Source: Actinomycetota bacterium (GTDB lineage Bacteria > Actinomycetota > Thermoleophilia > Gaiellales > Gaiellaceae). Taken from it: a stretch of DNA of 5,944 nucleotides. A program made the translations under genes and the position numbers. The DNA lies in NCBI GenBank assembly GCA_003136795.1, contig PLDP01000183.1, positions 1 to 5,944 on the forward strand, read 5' to 3'. Positions 1-5,065 of this stretch are shown here, piece after piece (position 1 is the stretch's first letter; every line of letters begins with the position of its first letter). The notes under the pieces are model-generated. The model did no database searches and was not told the origin of the DNA. It saw only the letters and a program-made list of their open reading frames with translations.

Positions 1-48
1 GCGGGTGCGGGATCGGGCGCGGGTGCGGGATCGGGCGCAGGGTCGGGC
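1..48. repeat. 18-bp tandem repeat coding for a Pro-Asp-Pro-Ala-Pro-Ala tail
   Basis: The 18-bp unit gcgggtgcgggatcgggc occurs twice without mismatch (1-18 and 19-36), followed by a shortened 12-bp copy (37-48). On the minus strand each unit encodes PDPAPA in frame with the M23-like gene, so the array forms the proline-rich tail of that protein. It probably continues past the left edge. In-frame multiples of 6 codons allow length change without a frameshift. Confidence 0.85.
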
Positions 49-584
49 GCGAGCGCAGCATCCACCGCGGCGGGCGCCGGCGCAGGCGGAGGATCGGGCA
101 CGGGAACGAGCGCGGGCGGTGCAGCGACGCGCACGGGCAGCACCGACTGCGGGTCGAGGTAGCCCTGCGCCTCCGCGGTCAGGCGCACGCCGAGGTGGAC
201 GTATGGCTCCGCGACCTCCGGGTCGCCGCTCGGGCCGATCGTGCCGACGGTTGCGCCTTCGGAGACGGCGGCGTTCTTGACGACGGCGATCGTGCCCAGG
301 TGGGTCAGCGTCACCGAGTAGCCGTCGGGCGTTTCGATCGTGACGCTCCTTCCCGAGGACGGAACCGACCCGGCGAACGTGACGGTTCCCGAGGCCGGCG
401 CGACGACCGGCGAGCCGGGGTCGCCGCCGACGTCGATCCCGCGGTGCTGGCCGGCGGCATACGGATGCGCCGGATCGAAGAGGAACGGCTGGAGGACGGC
501 GCCTCCCGCCGGCCACGTCCAGGCACCCGCCGCAGGGGCGAGCAGGAGCGCAGCCAGTACGGCCGGAACGAGAGCTCGGCGCAT
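1..584 (-). CDS. Secreted M23-family peptidase-like protein, C-terminus cut by window edge
   Basis: M23 (LytM/lysostaphin-type) proteins are zinc endopeptidases that cut peptidoglycan cross-bridges outside the cell, or are inactive relatives that regulate such enzymes. 194 codons are visible. Residues 1-21 form a signal peptide (MRR, then a Leu/Ala-rich core, AAGA before Trp22). The M23 domain spans about 26-150: HRGIDVG (H47, D51) is the first metal motif, LTHLG holds H95, and YVHLGVR (128-134) stands where the family normally has HxH, so H130 is kept but the first His is Tyr128. From about 155 the chain is Pro/Ala/Asp-rich, a wall-spanning or linker tail that leaves the window. The ATG at 584 is chosen because the signal peptide begins there and AAAGGTGG (590-597) lies 5 nt upstream. 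It follows rsmI on the same strand after 87 nt. The family is clear; catalytic activity is not, because of Tyr128. Confidence 0.85.
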   Translation of the reverse strand, partial: MRRALVPAVLAALLLAPAAGAWTWPAGGAVLQPFLFDPAHPYAAGQHRGIDVGGDPGSPVVAPASGTVTFAGSVPSSGRSVTIETPDGYSVTLTHLGTIAVVKNAAVSEGATVGTIGPSGDPEVAEPYVHLGVRLTAEAQGYLDPQSVLPVRVAAPPALVPVPDPPPAPAPAAVDAALAPDPAPDPAPAPDPAP

Positions 585-589
585 CGACA

Positions 590-597
590 CCACCTTT
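590..597 (-). promoter_or_regulatory. Ribosome binding site of the M23-like gene
   Basis: The minus strand reads AAAGGTGG five bases before the ATG at 584. It is a good match to the anti-Shine-Dalgarno complement and supports this start over any other in the frame. Confidence 0.7.
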
Positions 598-600
598 GTT

Positions 601-623
601 GTCTGAGAAGAGAACGCTCAGAC
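601..623. repeat. Perfect 7-bp inverted repeat in the leader of the M23-like gene
   Basis: GTCTGAG (601-607) and CTCAGAC (617-623) are perfect reverse complements separated by 9 nt. The element lies 17 nt before the M23 start codon and just downstream of a promoter-like pair. There is no U-run after it on the minus strand, so it is unlikely to be an intrinsic terminator for rsmI. It could be an operator or a small leader hairpin. It may be chance, since one 7-bp pair in a gap of this size is not very rare. Confidence 0.4.
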
Positions 624-624
624 C

Positions 625-654
625 ACGGTAGGGACGGCCGCACCATGTTGTCAA
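625..654 (-). promoter_or_regulatory. Candidate promoter for the M23-like gene
   Basis: On the minus strand TTGACA (plus coordinates 649-654), an exact -35 consensus, is followed after 18 nt by TACCGT (625-630), which fits the actinobacterial TAnnnT -10 pattern. The transcript would begin near 618, giving a short leader carrying the ribosome binding site at 590-597. The TTGACA sits just outside the rsmI coding region, suggesting that the M23 gene can be transcribed independently of rsmI. Confidence 0.5.
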
Positions 655-658
655 ACGA

Positions 659-675
659 GATTACAGAATTGTCAC
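659..675 (-). promoter_or_regulatory. Possible response-regulator direct repeat (GTGAC-N6-GTAAT)
   Basis: Reading the minus strand, GTGAC and GTAAT are spaced 11 bp start to start, with TTGAC of the -35 box about 10 bp further on. OmpR/PhoB-family response regulators bind direct repeats with about an 11-bp period, and MtrA of actinobacteria controls wall-hydrolase genes through GTAAC-like repeats. The position, immediately upstream of a -35 box before a wall peptidase, fits an activator site. It overlaps the rsmI stop codon. This is inference from spacing and context. Confidence 0.35.
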
Positions 676-1472
676 AGAGAGCCCCGGTAGAGCTCGTTTC
701 GGGACATGTCCGTGAGCCGCGCGACGACGTCTGCGGCGACGCGACGGGGCGTTCCGGCCGTGACGAGATCAGCCACGGCCGCGCGAGCCTCGGCCGGATC
801 GGACACGGCCGACCCAGGCCCGAGCACGAGCGTGATCTCGCCCTTCGGCGCCTCGGCGAAGTGCGCCGCCACCTCCGCCGCGCTCCCGCGCGCGATCTCC
901 TCGAAGCGCTTCGTCAGCTCACGGCAGACCGCTACTTCGCGCTCCGGCTCGAACGAGGCGAGCGAGCGCAGCGAGGCGGGCAGGCGCTGCGGCGACTCGA
1001 ACGCGACCACCGGCCACGTCCACGCCGCCGTTTCGCGCCAGAGCGCCTCGAGCTCCCCCGCCTTCCGCGGCAGGAAGCCGACGAACGCGTAGCGGCCGGC
1101 CGCGAGCCCGCTCGCGACGAGCGCCGTCTCGACCGCAGACGGCCCGGGCAGGACGGTCACCTCCACGCCGGCCTCGAGCGCAGCGCGCACGAGCCGTGCG
1201 CCGGGATCGGAGACGGCCGGCATCCCGGCGTCGGTGACGAGCGCGATGCGCTCGCCTGCCTGAAGCCGCGGCACGAGCTCGGCGACACGCGCGGCTTCGT
1301 TGTGCTCGTGGTAGGAGAGCAGTCGCGCGCGGATCCCGTGCCGGTCGAGCAGCCCGCGCGTGTGGCGTGTGTCCTCGGCGAGAACGACGTCCGCGTCGCG
1401 GAGCTCGGCGAGCACGCGCAGGGTGATGTCGTCCAGGTTTCCGATCGGCGTCGCGCAGATCGCCAGAGGCAC
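672..1472 (-). CDS. rsmI: 16S rRNA (cytidine1402-2'-O)-methyltransferase RsmI
   Basis: RsmI uses S-adenosylmethionine to methylate the ribose of C1402 in the decoding centre of 16S rRNA, tuning start-codon choice and fidelity. The 266-aa protein has the usual family length and motifs: ATPIGNLDDIT (7-17), AEDTRHT (32-38), LVTDAGMPAVSDPG (78-91), LPGPSA (108-113), GFLPRK (122-127), CRELTKRFEE (173-182) and KGEITLV (210-216), which together make the two-lobed tetrapyrrole-methylase fold. A small C-terminal helical segment ends in SRNELYRGSL, typical of the family. It starts with GTG at 1472, whose G is also the last base of the upstream TAG stop. GAGG lies 7 nt before the start. The overlap indicates translational coupling to the ROK kinase gene. 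Nothing is missing or unusual. Confidence 0.95.
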   Translation of the reverse strand: MPLAICATPIGNLDDITLRVLAELRDADVVLAEDTRHTRGLLDRHGIRARLLSYHEHNEAARVAELVPRLQAGERIALVTDAGMPAVSDPGARLVRAALEAGVEVTVLPGPSAVETALVASGLAAGRYAFVGFLPRKAGELEALWRETAAWTWPVVAFESPQRLPASLRSLASFEPEREVAVCRELTKRFEEIARGSAAEVAAHFAEAPKGEITLVLGPGSAVSDPAEARAAVADLVTAGTPRRVAADVVARLTDMSRNELYRGSL

Positions 1473-2341
1473 TACAGAACCTCGCGGGCGACCAGCCCGG
1501 CGCCGATCAGCCCGGCCGCTTCGCCGAGCTGCGCGCGCTCGATCTGCAGGTCACGGCCGCCGTCGCCGAGCACCTCACGGAGCACGGCACGGCGCGCGGC
1601 GGGCAGCAGCTGCTCGAACGCGGCGATGCCGAAGCCGCCTCCGATCGCCATGCGCTCCAGGCCGAAGATGTTGACGAGCGAGCCGATCCCGATGCCGAGG
1701 TAGTGGCCGATCGTCTCGAGCGCCGGGTGATGTTGTTCGATGAGATCGCGCGCGGTCGCGTCCGGGCCGATCGCCTCCTGGGCGACGCGGGTCGCAGCAG
1801 TGCCGGAGCAGTACGCCTCGAGATGGCCCCGGCCCGCGCACGCGCCCTGGCACGGGACGCCGTCGGCGACGATCACCATGTGCCCGAGCTCGGTCCAGGC
1901 GTGGAAGAGCTTCCCCGCGAAGATGATGCCGCCGCCGACGCCGGTGCCGAGCGTGAGCGTTCCGAAGTACGAGGTGCCCTGCCCCGCTCCATGCACATGT
2001 TCGGCGTACGCCGCGCAGCTCGCGTCGTTCTCGACGCCGATCGGCAGGTCGAGCCGCTTCGACATCTCCGCCACGAAGTCGACCTCGCGCAAAGGAATGT
2101 TGACGGCGCCGAGCGCGAAGCCCGTTCGGTAGTCGAACCGTGACGGGATGCCGAACCCGACCGCCTCAACTCCGTCAAGCGGCAGCTCGAGCACGGCCGC
2201 CGCGAGCCCATCGAAGAGCGCGTCCTGCGACGTGGTCGGCGTCGGATGCTCCACGGTCTGCAGCACGCGCCCGTCCTCGATCACCCCGGCCAGGATCTTC
2301 GTCCCACCGAGGTCGACGCCGATGACGCGTTCTGTGTTCAT
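1472..2341 (-). CDS. ROK-family sugar kinase (glucokinase-like)
   Basis: ROK kinases phosphorylate free sugars, most often glucose, with ATP in the cytoplasm; some relatives are transcriptional repressors. This 289-aa protein has no N-terminal helix-turn-helix, so it is a kinase. Motifs: ATP-binding DLGGTK (10-15), ENDA (104-107, with the catalytic-base Asp106), LGTGVGGG (131-138), ELGHM with zinc-ligand His154, and a zinc loop C164-x3-C168-x4-H173 before LEAYCSG. The loop differs from the usual CxCG..GC. The second phosphate-binding glycines are IGGGFG (233-238). The ATG at 2341 puts DLGGTK at the usual distance from the N-terminus. No Shine-Dalgarno is visible, and a -10-like TAGGTT ends 11 nt before the ATG, so the mRNA may be nearly leaderless. 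It overlaps rsmI by 1 nt. The substrate (glucose, mannose, N-acetyl sugar) cannot be fixed from sequence. Confidence 0.9.
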   Translation of the reverse strand: MNTERVIGVDLGGTKILAGVIEDGRVLQTVEHPTPTTSQDALFDGLAAAVLELPLDGVEAVGFGIPSRFDYRTGFALGAVNIPLREVDFVAEMSKRLDLPIGVENDASCAAYAEHVHGAGQGTSYFGTLTLGTGVGGGIIFAGKLFHAWTELGHMVIVADGVPCQGACAGRGHLEAYCSGTAATRVAQEAIGPDATARDLIEQHHPALETIGHYLGIGIGSLVNIFGLERMAIGGGFGIAAFEQLLPAARRAVLREVLGDGGRDLQIERAQLGEAAGLIGAGLVAREVL

Positions 2342-2344
2342 ACC

Positions 2345-2366
2345 CGGCGGGTAACCTACCCCGCCG
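2345..2366. promoter_or_regulatory. Dyad in the divergent promoter between the ROK and LCP genes
   Basis: The 26-bp gap between the two start codons is almost filled by an inverted repeat: CGGCGGGTA (2345-2353), 3 nt, then TACCCCGCCG (2357-2366), which matches the reverse complement except for one extra C. Its centre carries TAACCT on the plus strand (2352-2357) and TAGGTT on the minus strand (2358-2353), both TAnnnT -10-like, lying 10 and 11 nt from the LCP and ROK start codons. A second, tighter palindrome, TACCCG-G-CGGGTA (2341-2353), includes the ROK start codon. Neither gene has a Shine-Dalgarno or a recognisable -35. The pattern fits a symmetric bidirectional promoter, an operator, or both. 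Confidence 0.5.
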
Positions 2367-2367
2367 A

Positions 2368-3555
2368 ATGGCGCCCGACGAAAAGCCGTATCGCGTCTAT
2401 CGGGGCGGCCGCGCCAAGGGGAAGGTCCCCACGACGCCGCGCCCGGGACGCCAGAAAAGCGACGCAGCGGGCCGCGGCGGCGGCGGGCGCCGTGGAGCGC
2501 CCACCGAGTACCGCGGGCCGGGCGCGCGCCGCGGCCGCAAGCCGCGCTGGGGCCGCCGCATCTCGATCGTCGCGATCGTGCTCCTCGTGCTCGTCGTCGT
2601 CTGGGCGGTCGCGAGCTGGTTCTCGTTCTCGAGCGGCGTCTCCGACGCGAACAGGCGGCTCGACCCGAACGCGAAGGCGGCGCTCACCCATCAGGGCGGC
2701 CTCTTGCTCTCGCACTCGACGACGATCCTGATGCTCGGCACCGACAACAACGCGAAGCTGGCGAGCCGAGCCGGCGACATGCACTCGGACTCGATCCTGC
2801 TCCTGCGCACAGACCCGTCGCATCACCTGCTCTATTACCTCTCGATCCCGCGCGACCTGCAGGTGCCGATCCCCGGCTACGGGACGCAGAAGATCAACGC
2901 GGCGTTCCAGTACGGCGGGGCGGAGCTCGCGATCAAGACGATCGCGGAGTTCACCGGGCTCGCGATCAACCACGTGATGGTCGTCAACTTCGGCGACTTC
3001 AAGGATCTGATCGACGCGGTCGGCGGGATCACGGTCAACGTGCCGAAGCCGATCCGCTCGAACCGGTTCGACTGCCCGTTCGCAAGCCAGGCGCGCTGCG
3101 ACACGTGGCAGGGCTGGCGCTTCCACAAGGGCCCCCAGCACATGAACGGCGAGCGCGCGCTGATCTATTCGCGCATCCGCGAGAACCTGCTCGACCCGTC
3201 CGAGACCGACGTCACGCGCGGGGCGCGCCAGCAGGCCGTGATGGACGCGACCGCAGCGAAGTTCACGTCGATCGGCACGCTCATCGGCCTGCCGTTCGAC
3301 GGCGCCTCGCTCGCGAAGCCGCTGACGACCGACCTCACCGCGAGCCAGTTCGTGCAGCTCGGCTGGGTGAAGTTCCGTGCGTCGAACTCGGGCTCGCTCC
3401 ATTGCCGTTTGGGCGGCGACCTCGGCGGCGGCGGAGGCGGCAGCCCGAGCGAGGACAACCCGGCGACGATCGCGATGTTCCTCGGGCGCTCGGCGCCGCA
3501 ACCGCCGACCGGGCCGTTCAACCCCGGTTGCGTCGCCGGTCACACGCTGCAGTAG
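2368..3555 (+). CDS. LytR-CpsA-Psr (LCP) family cell-wall polymer ligase
   Basis: LCP proteins transfer polyprenyl-pyrophosphate-linked glycopolymers (teichoic acids, arabinogalactan, capsule) onto peptidoglycan at the outer face of the membrane. The 395-aa protein has a basic, Gly/Arg-rich cytoplasmic N-terminus (1-64), one membrane helix (about 65-87) and an extracellular LCP domain from about 115. Conserved points are LGTD (D126), GDMHSDSI (137-143), SIPRD (R162, D163), KINAAFQYGG (175-184), NHVMVVNF (201-208), IDAVGGITVNVP (215-226) and the late arginines in YSRIREN and RGARQQ. The C-terminal part has a six-Gly run (353-358) and four Cys (236, 244, 346, 388) that could form extracellular disulfides. 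The ATG at 2368 is kept because the YRVYRGGR-type N-terminus looks familial; there is no Shine-Dalgarno, suggesting near-leaderless translation from TAACCT. The polymer substrate is unknown. Confidence 0.93.
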   Translation: MAPDEKPYRVYRGGRAKGKVPTTPRPGRQKSDAAGRGGGGRRGAPTEYRGPGARRGRKPRWGRRISIVAIVLLVLVVVWAVASWFSFSSGVSDANRRLDPNAKAALTHQGGLLLSHSTTILMLGTDNNAKLASRAGDMHSDSILLLRTDPSHHLLYYLSIPRDLQVPIPGYGTQKINAAFQYGGAELAIKTIAEFTGLAINHVMVVNFGDFKDLIDAVGGITVNVPKPIRSNRFDCPFASQARCDTWQGWRFHKGPQHMNGERALIYSRIRENLLDPSETDVTRGARQQAVMDATAAKFTSIGTLIGLPFDGASLAKPLTTDLTASQFVQLGWVKFRASNSGSLHCRLGGDLGGGGGGSPSEDNPATIAMFLGRSAPQPPTGPFNPGCVAGHTLQ

Positions 3556-4505
3556 GGTCGTGCCGTGGGAATCCTCTCGTTCGGCCCCTGGTAGCCGGTC
3601 AGGGCGAGCTGCCGGCACACTTTCCGACGGGTGACCAGTTCGAGATCTCGGCGGGCGAACAACGCGCCTGGATCGTCGAGGTCGGCGGCGGCCTGCGCCG
3701 GTACACGGCAGGCGGGCGTGAGATCGTCGACGGATACGCCGCGGACGAGCTCTGTGCAGCGGGACGCGGTCAATGCCTGATCCCGTGGCCCAATCGGATT
3801 CGCGACGGCGCGTATGAGTTCGCCGGCGCGCAGCAGCGGCTCGCACTGACCGAGCCGAGCGAGCAGAACGCGATCCACGGCCTCGTGCGCTGGGCGAACT
3901 GGACACTTGCAGCACGCGAGGCCGACCGGCTCACGATGACCCACGTGCTGCACCCGCACCCCGGCTATCCGCACACACTCGAACTGGCCGTCGACTACCG
4001 CCTCGACGCCGACGGCCTCACTGTCGAGACGACGGCCGTCAACGTCGGTGCGTCAGCGTGCCCTTTCGGCGCCGGAGCCCACCCGTATCTGACGGCGGTC
4101 ACCTCAACAATCGACACGGCGGTCCTACGGGTTCCCGGGCGGACACGTCTGATCGCCGACGAGCGCGGCATCCCCACCGGACGCGAGTCAGTTGAAGGGA
4201 CGGACTACGACTTCCGCGAGCCCAGGCCGCTGGGCGCGCTCGAGCTCGACACGGCCTTCACCGACCTCGACCGCGACGCCGACGGAAGGGCCCGCGTGCG
4301 GTTCGACCAGACCACCCTGTGGCTCGACGAGCAGTACACAAACGTGATGCTCTTCACCGGCGATCGGCTTCCGAGCGTCGACCGTCGTGCTCTGGCTGTC
4401 GAGCCGATGAGCTGTGCGCCGAATGCCTTCCAGAGCGGCGACGGACTCCTGACGCTCGAGCCCGATGAGTCATTCGTGGCCAAATGGGGAATCCAGCCGG
4501 CCTGA
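3528..4505 (+). CDS. Aldose 1-epimerase (mutarotase)-like protein; start uncertain
   Basis: Aldose 1-epimerases interconvert the alpha and beta anomers of sugars in the cytoplasm. Recognisable homology begins around FPTGDQFEI (from 3621) and runs to the TGA at 4503. Family landmarks: LIPWPNRIRDG; NAIHG with the first catalytic-type His (codon 3876-3878); GAGAHPYL with the second His (4080-4082); LDTAF with the Asp (4248-4250); and VEPMS with the catalytic-type Glu (4401-4403), so the active site looks intact. The start is the problem. Between the LCP stop and the domain there is no ATG, GTG or TTG in frame. The TTG at 3528, inside the end of the LCP gene, is the only ordinary codon close upstream and is used here (325 aa). 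CTG at 3609 (298 aa, AGGG-like bases before it) or 3588 would fit the domain edge better. The next in-frame candidate, GTG 3885, is inside the HGLVRW motif. Probably co-transcribed with the LCP gene. Function likely, exact sugar unknown. Confidence 0.8.
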   Translation: MRRRSHAAVGSCRGNPLVRPLVAGQGELPAHFPTGDQFEISAGEQRAWIVEVGGGLRRYTAGGREIVDGYAADELCAAGRGQCLIPWPNRIRDGAYEFAGAQQRLALTEPSEQNAIHGLVRWANWTLAAREADRLTMTHVLHPHPGYPHTLELAVDYRLDADGLTVETTAVNVGASACPFGAGAHPYLTAVTSTIDTAVLRVPGRTRLIADERGIPTGRESVEGTDYDFREPRPLGALELDTAFTDLDRDADGRARVRFDQTTLWLDEQYTNVMLFTGDRLPSVDRRALAVEPMSCAPNAFQSGDGLLTLEPDESFVAKWGIQPA

Positions 4506-4506
4506 T

Positions 4507-4881
4507 TTACGACACCGACAGCAGGTCGACGACGAAAACAAGCGGCTCGTGCGGCTTGATCACGCCGCCCGCGCCGCGCGCGCCGTACGCCATCGCGGAC
4601 GGGATCGTCAGCTTGCGGCGGCCGCCGACCTTCATCCCCTGGACGCCGGCGTCCCAACCGGGAATGACCTGCCCCTTGCCGAGCTTGAACTCGAACGGCC
4701 GGCCGCGGTTCCACGATGCGTCGAACTCCTCGCCGGAGGAGAACGACACGCCGACGTAGTGCACCGTCACCTTCTTGCCGGCGGTTGCTTCGTCGCCGTC
4801 GCCGACGACGAGATCCTCGACGCCGAGCTCGAACGGGACGTCGCCTTCGGGCTTCTCGATCTGCGGACGTTCAAGAGTCAC
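4507..4881 (-). CDS. FKBP-type peptidyl-prolyl cis-trans isomerase
   Basis: FKBPs speed cis-trans isomerisation of Xaa-Pro bonds and act as folding helpers. The 124-aa product has no signal peptide or lipobox, so it should be cytoplasmic, and it is a single-domain FKBP with a short N-terminal lead. Pocket residues by comparison with FKBP12: Tyr42 (VHYVG), Phe53-Asp54 (EEFDAS), Phe63 and Phe65, QVIPGW (71-76, with Val72, Ile73, Trp76) and Tyr99 (AYGARG), followed by the closing strand LVFVVDLL. The GTG at 4881 is chosen because GAGGAG sits 7 nt upstream and the domain starts soon after. A longer reading from 4995 would add a low-complexity Arg-rich segment that is another frame of the upstream remnant. 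GTGA overlaps the stop of that remnant, implying translational coupling. The TAA stop is 1 nt from the convergent mutarotase stop. Confidence 0.93.
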   Translation of the reverse strand: MTLERPQIEKPEGDVPFELGVEDLVVGDGDEATAGKKVTVHYVGVSFSSGEEFDASWNRGRPFEFKLGKGQVIPGWDAGVQGMKVGGRRKLTIPSAMAYGARGAGGVIKPHEPLVFVVDLLSVS

Positions 4882-5065
4882 GGTCGGTCTCCTCGGTCGC
4901 TGGCAAGGTTGTACTCCCACCCCTCGCGCCATGCGAGCTGGGTCTCGACGAGCGTATCGAGGGGCACGCCACTCGCGACGTGGTCGAGCGCCCACCGCGT
5001 TGCGACGTGACCGGTGACGAGGACGCGCTGCCCGTCGAGTGCGTCTCGAAGAAGACGGCGACGCT
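4878..5065 (-). pseudogene. C-terminal remnant of a histidine-phosphatase (phosphoglycerate-mutase-like) gene
   Basis: One minus-strand frame encodes about 62 residues resembling the C-terminal end of actinobacterial histidine-phosphatase superfamily proteins: RVLVTGH (second catalytic-type His, codon 5007-5009), VATRWALDH, SGVPLDTLV and WREGWEYNL. The defining N-terminal RHG motif that carries the phospho-accepting His is absent from the frame and from the neighbouring frames upstream. The similarity fades at about 5065, exactly where the upstream membrane-protein gene stops, so the 5' two thirds appear to have been lost or replaced. The frame stays open to a TTG at 5111 inside the neighbouring gene, so a short peptide could still be made. 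Its TGA (4878-4880) overlaps the FKBP start as GTGA. It was probably once a full phosphatase gene in operon with the FKBP gene. Enzymatic function of what remains is very unlikely. Confidence 0.65.

Noticed and set aside
195..1703. 502-codon open frame on the plus strand across the M23 and rsmI genes
   Set aside because: It is antisense to three well-supported genes, Arg-rich and without any recognisable domain. High-GC DNA commonly leaves such antisense frames open.
3594..3616. GCCGG / CCGGC stem after the LCP gene as an intrinsic terminator
   Set aside because: Only 5 bp with a 13-nt loop and no proper U-run. It lies over the likely start region of the next gene.
2356..3915. 519-codon open frame on the minus strand opposite the LCP gene
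   Set aside because: The composition is Arg/Ala low complexity and it lies opposite an intact LCP domain, so it is a shadow of GC-rich codon use.
4507..4995. Longer FKBP start adding 38 residues
   Set aside because: The extra part is Arg-rich and is another frame of the phosphatase remnant. GTG at 4881 has a good ribosome binding site and fits the family length.
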